NCBI RefSeq assembly: GCF_003595195.1
Contig: NZ_CP032418.1
Coordinates: 818,501-882,500, forward strand
Origin: Paenisporosarcina cavernae
GTDB taxonomy: Bacteria > Bacillota > Bacilli > Bacillales_A > Planococcaceae
DNA length: 64,000 nt
Direction of reading: 5' to 3'
The position numbers were made by a program, and so were the translations under genes. The stretch's first letter is position 1. Every line of letters begins with the position of its first letter. Below the pieces are notes generated by a model that was not told the DNA's origin, made no database searches, and saw only the letters and a list, made by a program, of their open reading frames with translations. Shown here in pieces: positions 55,140-64,000 of the stretch.

Positions 55140-55352
55140 ATGAAACAACTACATTCAACAATGGCAGGTACTGTTTTCCAAGTAGTAGCGGCAGAAGGCG
55201 AAGAAGTAACAGTAGGTCAAACAATTATCGTTTTGGAGTCTATGAAAATGGAAATACCAGTAGATGCAGAACAAGCAGGTAAAATCATGACAATTCATGC
55301 ACAAGTGGGAGATTTCGTAAACGAAGGCGATTTACTCGTTTCGTTCGAATAA
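55140..55352 (+). CDS. Biotin carboxyl carrier protein (short, biotinyl-domain only)
   Basis: 70 residues comprising just a biotinyl domain with the biotinylated Lys36 in E-S-M-K-M-E. Comparable to YngHB (73 aa). GGAGG 8 nt before the ATG. Between the biotin carboxylase (25 nt) and carboxyltransferase (34 nt) genes, so part of the same complex. Confidence 0.93.
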   Translation: MKQLHSTMAGTVFQVVAAEGEEVTVGQTIIVLESMKMEIPVDAEQAGKIMTIHAQVGDFVNEGDLLVSFE

Positions 55353-55386
55353 GCAGCTAGAATCACGTTCAAAGGGGGAACTTTCG

Positions 55387-56928
55387 TTGACGGAAACAAA
55401 AGGATACAATCAACGTTTAGAAGAAAAGCTAACGACCATTTTTTCTGGTGGTGCGAGTAAATACCATGACAAATTAAAAGAACAAAACAAATTATTTGTT
55501 CGGGACCGTTTACAGCTACTTTTTGACGATGGAAAATATTTAGAAGATGGACGTTTTGCAAACTGTGAGGCAAATGATTTACCAGCAGATGGTGTTGTTA
55601 CTGCGATGGGTAAAATTGGTGGCCAGTCCGTTTGTGTCATGGCGAACGATTCTACTGTAAAAGCAGGTTCTTGGGGATCTCGTACGGTGGAGAAAATTAT
55701 TCGGATTCAAGAAATCGCTGAAAAGAATAGAATGCCTATTCTCTATTTAGTCGATTCAGCTGGAGCGCGTATTACGGATCAACTAGAGATGTTTCCAAAC
55801 CGTCGCGGAGCAGGTAAAATTTTCCACAATCAAGTACGTATGTCAGGATTTGTTCCACAAATTTGTTTATTATTCGGACCATCGGCTGCCGGTGGTGCGT
55901 ACATTCCGGCTTTTTGTGACATCGTCATCATGGTAGATGGAAATGCCTCCATGTATTTAGGATCGCCGCGTATGGCTGAAAAAGTAATTGGCGAGAAAGT
56001 GACCCTTGAAGAAATGGGTGGGGCACGCATGCATTGTACGGTAAGTGGAGTAGGAGATGTATTGGCTGCATCGGAAGAAGAAGCGATCTCTCTTGCAAAA
56101 GATTACCTAGCTTTCTTCCCGTCAAATTTCTTGGAAAAACCAAAAAAACGAGATACAAAAGCGGCTAAAGCGGGACGTACATTAGAAGAAATAATTCCTG
56201 AAAATCAAAATGCACCTTTTGATATGTATGAAGCGATCGACCAATTAATTGATGAAGATTCTTTCTTCGATATTAAAAAGTTATTCGCACCTGAAATCAT
56301 TACTGGTCTTGCTCGAATTGATGGTCAAGCAGTAGGAATTATTGCGAATCAGCCAAAGGCAAAAGGTGGAGTTTTGTTCGTGGATTCTGCGGATAAAGCA
56401 ACAAAATTCATCAATTTATGTGATGCGTTTGGAATCCCGTTACTTTTCTTAGCGGATGTTCCAGGATTTATGATTGGGACAAAAGTAGAGCGTGCTGGTA
56501 TTATTCGTCACGGAGCAAAATTGATTATGGCAATGAGTTCTGCGACAGTACCGAAAATTTCCGTTATCGTGCGTAAAGCATACGGTGCAGGGCTATATGC
56601 AATGGCTGGCCCGGCGTTTGAACCGGATGTGTGTATCGCGCTACCAACTGCTCAAATTGCCGTCATGGGTCCTGAAGCAGCTGTAAACGCTGTTTATTCG
56701 AATAAAATTGAAGCAATCGAAGATCCAAAAGAACGCTTAGCGTTTGTTCAGGAGAAACATCAAGAATATAAAGAAGAAATAGATATTTATAAACTTGCAT
56801 CTGAAATGGTTATCGATGAAATTGTCGCACCAAAGGATTTGCGTGATGTGCTTTCAGAACGCTTCGCATTTTATTCTACAAAAGAAATTGCGGAAGCTCC
56901 TCGAAAACATCCTGTGTATCCAGTATAA
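55387..56928 (+). CDS. Acyl-CoA carboxylase carboxyltransferase subunit
   Basis: 513 residues. Two crotonase-like carboxyltransferase halves: D-S-A-G-A-R (~122) and G-P-S-A-A-G-G-A-Y (~160) in the first, P-G-F-M-I-G-T (~359) and R-K-A-Y-G-A-G-L-Y-A-M (~398) in the second. TTG start, AAAGGGGG upstream. With the two preceding genes it makes a propionyl-CoA or methylcrotonyl-CoA carboxylase; motif evidence does not settle the substrate. No HMG-CoA lyase gene is adjacent, which argues against a complete leucine pathway here. Confidence 0.92.
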   Translation: MTETKGYNQRLEEKLTTIFSGGASKYHDKLKEQNKLFVRDRLQLLFDDGKYLEDGRFANCEANDLPADGVVTAMGKIGGQSVCVMANDSTVKAGSWGSRTVEKIIRIQEIAEKNRMPILYLVDSAGARITDQLEMFPNRRGAGKIFHNQVRMSGFVPQICLLFGPSAAGGAYIPAFCDIVIMVDGNASMYLGSPRMAEKVIGEKVTLEEMGGARMHCTVSGVGDVLAASEEEAISLAKDYLAFFPSNFLEKPKKRDTKAAKAGRTLEEIIPENQNAPFDMYEAIDQLIDEDSFFDIKKLFAPEIITGLARIDGQAVGIIANQPKAKGGVLFVDSADKATKFINLCDAFGIPLLFLADVPGFMIGTKVERAGIIRHGAKLIMAMSSATVPKISVIVRKAYGAGLYAMAGPAFEPDVCIALPTAQIAVMGPEAAVNAVYSNKIEAIEDPKERLAFVQEKHQEYKEEIDIYKLASEMVIDEIVAPKDLRDVLSERFAFYSTKEIAEAPRKHPVYPV

Positions 56929-56941
56929 TGAATGAATCACA

Positions 56942-56970
56942 AGGCCTACCCGTCGTGGTGGGTCTTTTTA
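56942..56970 (+). terminator. Terminator after the acyl-CoA carboxylase operon
   Basis: AGGCCTACC pairs with GGTGGGTCTT (wobble-rich) followed by TTTTT. Confidence 0.6.
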
Positions 56971-56998
56971 AGTAACAAAAGGTAAGGGGAGAGAAACA

Positions 56999-57901
56999 GT
57001 GCGCTTTGGAATCATCGGGGGAGGCTCTATTGGGCTGCTGTTAGCCTACATCTTGAAGGAAAATGGAACCAATGTAGAGATTATGACGAGAACGGCTCAA
57101 CAGGCAAAGGTATTAAGGAAAGAGGGATTACATGTTGTCTCCATAGAAGGAGAGAAAAAGAGCTACGACGTGGGAGCGATTCCACTAGAAAATGCGGATT
57201 GGAATGTCTATGATGGAGTATTTATCACAGTAAAATCATATGACTTATCGCAACTAAGCTCTTATGTTGCAAAGGCATCGAAAAAACTCCCAATTATTTT
57301 TACGCAAAATGGTTTGAGTCACTTTACTTTTGCGCAACAATTTCCAGACCATTTTCTGATTGCGATGACAATTGAACACGGGGCAATCCGGAAAAGTTTA
57401 CATACAGTGGAGCATAAAGGAGAAGGAAGTATACGAATAGCTTCCTTTACGAAGAAGGGTATACCTGACTCGGTAAAACAACTTGGGATTTCCTTTCAAG
57501 AAGAGAAGAACCCTTGGGAAATGCTGTTGCGGAAGGTGACATTAAACGCGTGTATCAATTTAGTCACAGCTCTATTAAAAATGCCAAATGGGGCTTTACT
57601 GGAAAATGCGAGTGCAAATCGATTGATGAAACAATTGTACGAAGAATTAGAAGCAGTTTTTCCAGAAATTAAAAGACTTCTTACTTTTACGGAAGTAGAA
57701 GCATTATGTGAAAAAACTTCTCGAAACACATCCTCCATGCTGCAAGATGTGATGGCAAATCGTCCTACAGAAGTGGATGCAATAGCTGGAGAGTTAGTAC
57801 GATTAGCGAAAGAAAAAGGAAAGTCACTTCCCACACTTCAAACGCTCGTATTATTGCTAGAGGCGGAGCAGATGGAAAAAGGAGTGACAACAAATGACTA
57901 G
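56999..57901 (+). CDS. panE: 2-dehydropantoate 2-reductase
   Basis: 300 residues. Rossmann motif G-I-I-G-G-G-S-I-G-L (3-12) and K-V-T-L-N-A-C-I-N-L-V-T (~179-190) containing the catalytic Lys and Asn of the ApbA/PanE family. NADPH reduction of ketopantoate for CoA synthesis. GTG start with AAGGGGAG upstream. ylbQ (panE) has the same place before bshC in B. subtilis. Confidence 0.9.
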   Translation: MRFGIIGGGSIGLLLAYILKENGTNVEIMTRTAQQAKVLRKEGLHVVSIEGEKKSYDVGAIPLENADWNVYDGVFITVKSYDLSQLSSYVAKASKKLPIIFTQNGLSHFTFAQQFPDHFLIAMTIEHGAIRKSLHTVEHKGEGSIRIASFTKKGIPDSVKQLGISFQEEKNPWEMLLRKVTLNACINLVTALLKMPNGALLENASANRLMKQLYEELEAVFPEIKRLLTFTEVEALCEKTSRNTSSMLQDVMANRPTEVDAIAGELVRLAKEKGKSLPTLQTLVLLLEAEQMEKGVTTND

Positions 57902-58280
57902 TATTTTATCAGCGCTCTCCATATTTGTTGCGTTCCCATTCCTATTATTCGTGATTGTGTATTTCCTAGCGAAAAAGGCGAAGAAGTCATCGATACGTGC
58001 ATTCGGAATTGCTTCAGATAGTACAACTATCTTGTTGATGATTGCAGTTCCAGTTACGTATCAATCTCTTTTCCATCATTCGATCCTCGCATGGGTCATT
58101 GTATTTATCTGCATAACTGCCATCGTTCTAACGACGATCGAATGGAAAACGAAAAAAGAAATCGATATTCAATCGTTGTTTCGACGGATTGCTCGTGTGT
58201 TATTTTTAGTTTTTAGTGTTTCGCTGATCATGATGTGGGTGGTTGGAATCATACGGACGATTCTTTATTATCAATCTTGA
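57894..58280 (+). CDS. DUF3397 membrane protein
   Basis: 128 residues with four hydrophobic segments (~6-24, ~45-58, ~66-82 and ~100-122). Matches DUF3397 in size and in location beside panE and bshC. The ATG overlaps the panE end by 8 bp, so translation is coupled. Function unknown. Confidence 0.82.
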   Translation: MTSILSALSIFVAFPFLLFVIVYFLAKKAKKSSIRAFGIASDSTTILLMIAVPVTYQSLFHHSILAWVIVFICITAIVLTTIEWKTKKEIDIQSLFRRIARVLFLVFSVSLIMMWVVGIIRTILYYQS

Positions 58281-58357
58281 AATCAAAATATTTTTGAAGG
58301 CGTGGAAGAAATGCTATACTCGGATTGTATTTTTTGACGGAAAAAGGAGCATTTTTT

Positions 58358-59962
58358 ATGAAACTCGAAGCAATAGATCTTCCGAATATCTCATCTTTTG
58401 TCCGTGATTATCAAGAAAATCCGAACAATTTAGAAGCTTATTTTGACTACTTTCCATCTACATCCGTTATGGATCGAGTCCATTTTGTTGAGCAACAAAC
58501 GTATCCTCGTGAGGAACTAGCAACATACATAGAGAACTATATGGCTAAAAAAGAACTTTCTAAAAAAACACGCGAAAATATTGAAGCACTCCGAAAGGAT
58601 GCCTTGGTTGTTATTGGCGGTCAACAAGCTGGTATACTAACTGGTCCTCTCTATTCGCTGCATAAAGCGATTCATGTGATTGCTTTATCTAAAAGTTACG
58701 AAAATGAGTTGAATCGACGAATTGTGCCTGTTTTTTGGATTGCTGGGGAAGATCATGATTTTGATGAAATAAGAGTATCGTATGGTCTGCAAAATGGTCA
58801 CTTAAAAAGACAAGTATATGTAGATCAAAAATTGATGAAAAAAATGGCGTCTGAAGCAGAGATGACATCTGAGAAGCTAGAAGCATTTCTTCGTCTTACA
58901 TTTCAATCGATGCCGGAAAGTGTGTACACATCGGAATTATGGCAAAAAGTAACACACATTTCCTCTGAAGTTTCATCCTTTAGTGAATTTTTCTTTGCGC
59001 TAATGCATGATTTATTTACAGAAGAAGGATTATTGTTTGTGGATTCTGCTGACCCAGAACTTCGGAAAATCGAAGCTCCATTTATGGCGAAGTTAATTGA
59101 ATCAGCACCTTCCATAACGCAAAAGACGATGCAGTTAGAAGCTTCTTTTAATGAAAGAGGATATGGTACTCCAATTCAGTTGGAAAAAGACAATGCGAAT
59201 TTGTTTTATGTGAAAGATGGAGAGCGATATTTACTGCGTATGGATCAGGACTGTTTTGTGAATGAACAACTTGGTCTTTCATTCACAAAAGAAGAATTAC
59301 TGACAGTAGCTTCCGATCAGCCGGAGCGTTTAAGCAATAACGTGGTAACACGACCACTCATGCAAGAAATGCTTTTCCCGACAATTGCTTTTGTCGGAGG
59401 AGCTGCAGAAGTCGCGTATTGGGGATTATTAAAAGACGCGTTTCATGAAATTGGTCTAAAAATGCCGATTATTCATCTTCGACAAGGTATCACATATGTA
59501 ACACCAAGAGCATCGAAATACTTACGTGAATTTAACTTACGTGTGGAAGATATTTGGGGCGGTAAGATTTCAGAAATGAAAGAAGAAATGGTGAAATCAC
59601 AGTTACCTACTGAGACATTCCAAGCAATTGATGAGTTATCCGAGTATGTCAAGCAACAATACGAAGTGATGGGGGAAAAAGAAACATGGATCGAACCATC
59701 TCTTCTTCAACGAAATCTTTCGTACCACAATCGTCAATTCACTTATTTAAAACAAAAAATGGAAGACGATATTTGGAAACGCAACGAACCAGTCTTGCGA
59801 AAACTTCGATATTTGGAAAATCTCCTCTATCCAAATGGAGGACTGCAAGAACGAGTTTTCCATCCTTACTTCATGATGAATGAAGCTGGGTACGATTTTG
59901 TGCAGGAGTTGCTGACATTATCCGAATCGCAATCTTCGAACCATGCGGTTGTTTACTTATAA
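58358..59962 (+). CDS. bshC: Bacillithiol biosynthesis cysteine-adding enzyme BshC
   Basis: 534 residues (B. subtilis BshC 539). Conserved G-G-Q-Q-A-G-I-L-T-G-P (~87), F-W-I-A-G-E-D-H-D-F-D-E (~128) and P-T-I-A-F-V-G-G-A-A-E-V-A-Y-W (~340). The C-terminal half has coiled-coil character. It adds Cys to GlcN-malate to finish bacillithiol. ATG at 58358 with AAAAGGAGC 8 nt upstream; the 11-codon extension to 58325 lacks an SD. Confidence 0.94.
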   Translation: MKLEAIDLPNISSFVRDYQENPNNLEAYFDYFPSTSVMDRVHFVEQQTYPREELATYIENYMAKKELSKKTRENIEALRKDALVVIGGQQAGILTGPLYSLHKAIHVIALSKSYENELNRRIVPVFWIAGEDHDFDEIRVSYGLQNGHLKRQVYVDQKLMKKMASEAEMTSEKLEAFLRLTFQSMPESVYTSELWQKVTHISSEVSSFSEFFFALMHDLFTEEGLLFVDSADPELRKIEAPFMAKLIESAPSITQKTMQLEASFNERGYGTPIQLEKDNANLFYVKDGERYLLRMDQDCFVNEQLGLSFTKEELLTVASDQPERLSNNVVTRPLMQEMLFPTIAFVGGAAEVAYWGLLKDAFHEIGLKMPIIHLRQGITYVTPRASKYLREFNLRVEDIWGGKISEMKEEMVKSQLPTETFQAIDELSEYVKQQYEVMGEKETWIEPSLLQRNLSYHNRQFTYLKQKMEDDIWKRNEPVLRKLRYLENLLYPNGGLQERVFHPYFMMNEAGYDFVQELLTLSESQSSNHAVVYL

Positions 59963-59985
59963 TTAAATCGCTGAGACAAAAGAAA

Positions 59986-60020
59986 GATGTTAGACCATAG
60001 AAATGGTCTAGCATTTTTTG
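59986..60020 (+). terminator. Terminator after bshC
   Basis: ATGTTAGACCAT pairs with ATGGTCTAGCAT (one G-T) around AGAA, followed by six T residues. Confidence 0.85.
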
Positions 60021-60107
60021 TTTTTTCCAAAGACATATAACAAAACGAATCAATAATTTCATTCAGTCCTCTTATTTCCATTTCGTACATTCGATTAAAC
60101 ACGAAAA

Positions 60108-60206
60108 GCTACGTTAATCACCGAATTCAAAAAGTTATTCTCCTAATCGTACACGTTAATCTACGCAAATCACCGTTAATCTCCCAATCGCTACACCAAA
60201 TCTCCC
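60108..60206 (+). repeat. Array F: about five ~21-bp units (CGTTAATC core)
   Basis: CGTTAATC-like cores start at 60112, 60133 (degenerate), 60154, 60174 and ~60194. The fragments CGCAAAT and GTTAATCACCG are shared with array B 51 kb away. It lies in the ~600-bp gap between bshC and mraZ. The rest of that gap (60210-60480) is AT-rich with only a weak hairpin near 60310-60340. Confidence 0.7.
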
Positions 60207-60500
60207 TAACTTTAGGACTTCACTTTCTCTTATTTCTCGCGCCAGTAACTACCATAATAGAATTCCTATCCATCACCTACACCACAATCCGTTGCACATA
60301 AATGAAGAAGACCCCCAACCACCTCAGATTGGATTTTTCATTTTTCCGAAAAGCACACTTTTACACAAGAAGGATTTGTGAAATGAATTAGAAAAACAAT
60401 CGTTTCCACTCCGTATGTAAATAGTAAGGTTAAAAGAGATAGTGGCTTACCAAAACTCATTTTGATGACAATTAGATTAAATTAAATAAATTTTTCAAAA

Positions 60501-60531
60501 AATGTGGTAGAAAGTGGGGGGATGTGGTACA
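60501..60531. promoter_or_regulatory. MraZ box: three GTGG repeats at 10-bp intervals
   Basis: GTGG begins at 60504, 60514 and 60524, i.e. once per helical turn, with a fourth GTGGGG in the SD at 60545. MraZ proteins bind such GTGG direct repeats in front of their own gene. I cannot place the -10/-35 with confidence. Confidence 0.75.
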
Positions 60532-60558
60532 TTGATTTTATAAAGTGGGGTGAGTTCC

Positions 60559-60990
60559 ATGTTCATGGGTGAATATCAACACAGTGTTGATGCGAAAGGT
60601 CGACTGATTATACCGTCTAAATTTCGTGATCATTTATCGGAGTCGTTTGTCATAACACGAGGTCTAGATAACTGTTTGTTTGGATATCCCATGGAAGAAT
60701 GGCGCAAACTAGAAGAAAAGCTTAAATCGTTACCAGTGACGAAAAAAGATGCTCGAGCATTTACTCGTTTCTTCTTTTCCGGAGCTGTAGAAGTTGAAAT
60801 TGATAAACAAGGCCGAATTAATATTCCTGCTGGATTACTCTCCCATGCACATGTAGAAAAAGAGTGTGTCATTCTTGGAGTTTCGAATCGCTTTGAAATT
60901 TGGGCGAAAGAAGCTTGGACTTCTTATTTTGAGGAGTCAGAAGAGTCCTTTAATGATTTAGCAGAAAATATGATTGGTTTTGATATTTGA
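60559..60990 (+). CDS. mraZ: Transcriptional regulator MraZ
   Basis: 143 residues. Two SpoVT/AbrB-like swapped-hairpin domains: [19 protein letters not shown] at the start and [11 protein letters not shown] in the second half. First gene of the division and cell-wall cluster and its own regulator; boxes lie upstream. ATG at 60559 with GTGGGGTGAG 4 nt upstream; an in-frame GTG at 60550 overlaps that SD. Confidence 0.96.
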   Translation: MFMGEYQHSVDAKGRLIIPSKFRDHLSESFVITRGLDNCLFGYPMEEWRKLEEKLKSLPVTKKDARAFTRFFFSGAVEVEIDKQGRINIPAGLLSHAHVEKECVILGVSNRFEIWAKEAWTSYFEESEESFNDLAENMIGFDI

Positions 60991-61006
60991 GAGTGAGGCG
61001 AATCGG

Positions 61007-61945
61007 ATGTTCAACCATACAACTGTATTATTAAAAGAAACAGTGGATGGACTAAACATTCGTCCAGACGGAATTTATGTTGACTGCACATTAGGCGGTG
61101 CTGGTCATAGTGAATATTTAGTGTCGCAGTTATCAGATAAAGGGAGATTGTATTGTTTTGATCAAGATACAACTGCCATTGAACATGCGAAAGAACGATT
61201 ACACAATCATTTACATAAGGTTCATTTTATTCATGCGAATTTCCGTTATTTGAAAGAAGAATTAGAAAAATTATCAGTACATAAAGTAGACGGCATTCTT
61301 TATGACTTAGGCGTATCTTCGCCGCAATTAGATACGCCAGAACGTGGTTTTAGCTATCATCACGATGCACCTCTTGATATGAGGATGGATACTACGAGTG
61401 ATTTAACTGCTTATCATGTGGTGAATGAATGGACGTACGAGGATTTAGTTCGTATCTTCTTCCGTTACGGGGAAGAAAAATTTTCAAAGCAAATTGCTCG
61501 TAAAATAGAGGCAGCACGTGAAAATGCACCCATTGAAACAACCTTCCAATTAGTCGATTTGATAAAAGAAGGAATACCGGCACCTGCTAGAAGAAAAGGT
61601 GGCCACCCTGCAAAACGAATTTTTCAAGCCATTCGAATTGCAGTAAATGATGAATTAGGCGCAGCAGAAGCTTCGTTAGAGCAAGCCTTGGAGCTATTGT
61701 CTATTGGTGGCAGACTGAGTGTCATCACATTCCACTCATTGGAGGATCGGTTAACGAAGACGTTATTTAAAGAAGCGTCATCTCTACCAGAGTTACCACC
61801 TAATTTACCTATCATTCCAAAAGAAATGCAACCGAAAATGAAGTTAGTTACACGAAAACCAATTGTTCCATCGGAAGAAGAGTTGGAAGAAAACAATCGA
61901 GCACGTTCTGCAAAACTTCGAATTATCGAAAGAATACTAGATTAA
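61007..61945 (+). CDS. rsmH: 16S rRNA (cytosine(1402)-N4)-methyltransferase RsmH
   Basis: 312 residues. Starts [12 protein letters not shown] motif [10 protein letters not shown] (~27-36), then [10 protein letters not shown] and the C-terminal I-T-F-H-S-L-E-D-R. It methylates C1402 of 16S rRNA. The start at 61007 has TGAGGCG 6 nt upstream; the longer frame overlaps the end of mraZ. Confidence 0.96.
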   Translation: MFNHTTVLLKETVDGLNIRPDGIYVDCTLGGAGHSEYLVSQLSDKGRLYCFDQDTTAIEHAKERLHNHLHKVHFIHANFRYLKEELEKLSVHKVDGILYDLGVSSPQLDTPERGFSYHHDAPLDMRMDTTSDLTAYHVVNEWTYEDLVRIFFRYGEEKFSKQIARKIEAARENAPIETTFQLVDLIKEGIPAPARRKGGHPAKRIFQAIRIAVNDELGAAEASLEQALELLSIGGRLSVITFHSLEDRLTKTLFKEASSLPELPPNLPIIPKEMQPKMKLVTRKPIVPSEEELEENNRARSAKLRIIERILD

Positions 61946-61957
61946 GGAAGTGACATG

Positions 61958-62323
61958 ATGGCATTACACGCAAGAACATCACCTTACATAAAACAGCCTG
62001 CTGTTCAGCCAACTCCAACTGTCCAGCCTTCTAGAAAAGTTCGCCGTAAAACATACACAAAAGGAGAAGCTATTCTTTTTACAGCTTTTATCACAATTGC
62101 TGCGATTATGGCCGTTATTTCATTATCCATGCAAGCGCAGATACATTCTGCCACTCAAGAAATACAAGCTATTGAACAAAGCGTAGCCGAAACACAAAAA
62201 CAAAATACAGATTTGTCCATTCAAGTGAGTGAGCTTTCCACCTACGAACGTATTTGGGAGAAGGCACAAGCACTAGGTCTTACGTTAAATGAGAAAAATG
62301 TGAAAGTAGTACCTGGACAATGA
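61958..62323 (+). CDS. ftsL: Cell division protein FtsL
   Basis: 121 residues (122 from the adjacent ATG at 61955). Basic N-terminal cytoplasmic part, one membrane segment (~45-66), then a short coiled coil outside (A-T-Q-E-I-Q-A-I-E-Q-S-V), the typical FtsL layout. Septal complex with DivIC and PBP 2B. AAGGAAG upstream serves both ATGs. The stop overlaps the pbpB start (ATGA). Confidence 0.92.
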   Translation: MALHARTSPYIKQPAVQPTPTVQPSRKVRRKTYTKGEAILFTAFITIAAIMAVISLSMQAQIHSATQEIQAIEQSVAETQKQNTDLSIQVSELSTYERIWEKAQALGLTLNEKNVKVVPGQ

Positions 62324-64000
62324 AAAAGAAATTTCGATTTCAATGGGGAGCCTTTCTGATGTTTGTTTTTTATGGAGGGCTCTTTTTTCTATTATTGTCA
62401 CGGATGATTTTTATCCAAGCCACAGGAGAAGCGGACGGACAGGCACTTGCTGCAACGGCAGAGTCCAAGTATGAACGCGAACAAGTGTTAACTGCAAGTC
62501 GAGGAATGATTTTAGATCGAAATGGGGAAGTCATTGCAAAGGACACCTTAAGTTACAAGCTCATTGCTGTTCTAAGCCCGAAAGCAACAACTAATCCGGA
62601 GCATCCTCGTCATGTGAATGATAGTGAGAAGACTGCAGAAGTGTTGGCGAATTATCTTGATTTACCGCAGGAAAAAATTCTCTCTATTTTATCAAAAGAA
62701 AAAGCATATCAAGTGGAATTTGGAAAAGCAGGTAGAGATATTAATCATGAATTAATGTCAAAGATCAAAGCAGAAAATCTTCCTGGTATTGTTTTTGAAC
62801 GAGATTTGAAGCGTTTTTATCCGAACGGAGCCTTTGCTTCTCACTTAATTGGGTTTGCTCAAAAGCAAGAGATGGAAGATGGTTCTGTCAAAACAATCGG
62901 AAAAATGGGGCTTGAATATACGTATGACAAACAGTTAACAGGTATTAACGGAAAAATTCGATATAGTAGCGATATTTGGGGATATTTATTACCAAATTCA
63001 AAAGAGCAAATAGAGCCAGCGCAGGATGGGTTTAATATCGAGCTAACGATTGATAAAACAATTCAAAGCTTTTTAGATGATGCGATGACTCGCGTGGAAA
63101 AAGAATATACACCAGAAAAAATGATGGCAGTCATTGCTGATCCGAAGACTGGTAAAATTCTTGCCATGTCTCAGCGACCAACATTCGATCCAGAAACTCG
63201 GGAAGGGCTAAGCGACAACTGGTTAAATGAGAATGTGGAACAAACGATTGAACCCGGATCCACGATGAAGACGTTTACAGTTGCATCCGCAATGGAAGAA
63301 GGCAAATGGGCACCGAACGATTGGTATAAATCAGGTTCTTACAAACTCTTAGTCAATACAGTACGTGATCATAACCAAGTAGGTTGGGGGAATATCACGT
63401 TTTTAGAAGGGTTTCAACGATCTTCAAATGTTGCGATGGCCTATTTGTTAGAACGACTTGGTGACAAAACATTTTTGGAGTACTTAGAGAAATTTGGTTT
63501 TGGACACAAAACAGGAATCGACTTACCGGGTGAGGCGACAGGGAAAATTATTAGCAAATACCCGTTTGATCGTCTCGTATCTACTTTTGGACAAGGGTCT
63601 ACTGTGACGGTGATGCAGTTAATTCAAGCGGAAACCGCAATTGCAACAGATGGTACGATGAAACGTCCGTATGTCATCGAACAAATAGTCAATCCGAACA
63701 CAAAAGAAATCGTCAAAGATTCCAAGCCCAAAGAAGTAGGATCACCCATTTCAGCCGAGACTGCAAAAAAGATGCGCGAGTTGTTAGCATCAACTGTAAC
63801 GGCGGAACATGGAACAGCTAAGTCTTATGCACTTTCAGACTATACTGTTGCCGGAAAGACCGGAACCGCACAGATTCCAAATGAGTATGGGAGATATGAA
63901 TATGGTCCTGAAAATTATCTTTATTCCTTTTTAGGGATGGCTCCAGCAGAGGATCCTCAATTAATTGTGTATGTAGCTGTTCAAAAACCAAAGCTTCCTG
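62320..64000 (+). CDS. pbpB: Penicillin-binding protein 2B (septal transpeptidase), 3' end beyond window
   Basis: 560 codons are present and the frame is still open at the window end. N-terminal membrane segment (~10-30), PBP dimerisation domain (~60-230) and transpeptidase domain with S314-T-M-K317, S-S-N (368-370) and K513-T-G. Class B PBP that cross-links septal peptidoglycan, partner of FtsW. Starts in an ATGA overlap with ftsL, with no separate SD-rich gap. PASTA domains, if any, lie past the edge. Confidence 0.94.
   Translation, partial: MKKKFRFQWGAFLMFVFYGGLFFLLLSRMIFIQATGEADGQALAATAESKYEREQVLTASRGMILDRNGEVIAKDTLSYKLIAVLSPKATTNPEHPRHVNDSEKTAEVLANYLDLPQEKILSILSKEKAYQVEFGKAGRDINHELMSKIKAENLPGIVFERDLKRFYPNGAFASHLIGFAQKQEMEDGSVKTIGKMGLEYTYDKQLTGINGKIRYSSDIWGYLLPNSKEQIEPAQDGFNIELTIDKTIQSFLDDAMTRVEKEYTPEKMMAVIADPKTGKILAMSQRPTFDPETREGLSDNWLNENVEQTIEPGSTMKTFTVASAMEEGKWAPNDWYKSGSYKLLVNTVRDHNQVGWGNITFLEGFQRSSNVAMAYLLERLGDKTFLEYLEKFGFGHKTGIDLPGEATGKIISKYPFDRLVSTFGQGSTVTVMQLIQAETAIATDGTMKRPYVIEQIVNPNTKEIVKDSKPKEVGSPISAETAKKMRELLASTVTAEHGTAKSYALSDYTVAGKTGTAQIPNEYGRYEYGPENYLYSFLGMAPAEDPQLIVYVAVQKPKLP

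Noticed and set aside
60300-60345. Terminator-like hairpin in the bshC-mraZ gap
   Set aside because: Only a 4-bp certain stem (CCAA/TTGG) with a broken T tail; the bshC terminator at 59986-60020 already serves.

Overview
The window is chromosomal DNA of a low-GC, Gram-positive member of the Bacillales. Gene content and order match the conserved Bacillus subtilis stretch from ktrC/rnjA through pdh, typA, ftsW-pycA, the cta genes and the ylb genes to mraZ-rsmH-ftsL-pbpB. Differences in accessory genes, and a MurE paralogue beside a short aspartokinase, would fit the family Planococcaceae (Sporosarcina/Lysinibacillus-like), but that placement is inference. I see no rRNA, tRNA, IS element, prophage or CRISPR array.

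Layout. 1-4184: the end of a thioredoxin-like gene and a heterodimeric ABC exporter. 4247-9656: K+ channel gating subunit (ktrC), RNase J1 with RNA polymerase epsilon, a tiny basic peptide gene, a HAD phosphatase and peptide deformylase. 9795-18257: lipoprotein YkyA, the pyruvate dehydrogenase operon, a polysaccharide deacetylase and arginine decarboxylase. 18347-26039: nitronate monooxygenase, small conserved yktA/yktB/ykzI genes, suhB, typA, ylaH, ylaI and ylaN. 26108-41666: ftsW, pyruvate carboxylase, heme A synthesis (ctaA/ctaB), caa3 oxidase (ctaC-F), ctaG, a DUF420 protein, an AI-2E family permease, ylbA and ylbC. 41684-51959: an ACT-less aspartokinase divergent from a MurE-family ligase, ricF, GDPD, ylbG, rsmD, coaD, ylbJ, ylbL and tmcAL. 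52086-56928: ylbN-rpmF, then a crotonase and a three-subunit acyl-CoA carboxylase. 56999-64000: panE, DUF3397, bshC and the start of the division/cell-wall cluster.

Themes. Central metabolism (PDH, pyruvate carboxylase, acyl-CoA carboxylase), aerobic respiration (heme A plus caa3 oxidase), envelope growth and division (ftsW, mraZ-pbpB) and RNA processing or translation (RNase J1, RpoY, Def, TypA, RsmD, RsmH, TmcAL, L32) are interleaved. Most genes have strong Shine-Dalgarno sequences, and several use TTG or GTG starts that the SD position fixes.

Two observations stand out. (1) Seven of the longest intergenic gaps contain short tandem arrays with a 20-21 bp period. Most units follow a loose skeleton, CGC-N-[AG]-AT-[AG]-[GA]-AA. 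Five of the seven arrays lie between convergent genes. (2) A MurE paralogue outside the division cluster keeps the DNPR motif typical of meso-DAP ligases. It is divergent from an aspartokinase lacking ACT domains and has a sigma-K-like promoter candidate. It may be a dedicated sporulation supply line for meso-DAP peptidoglycan.
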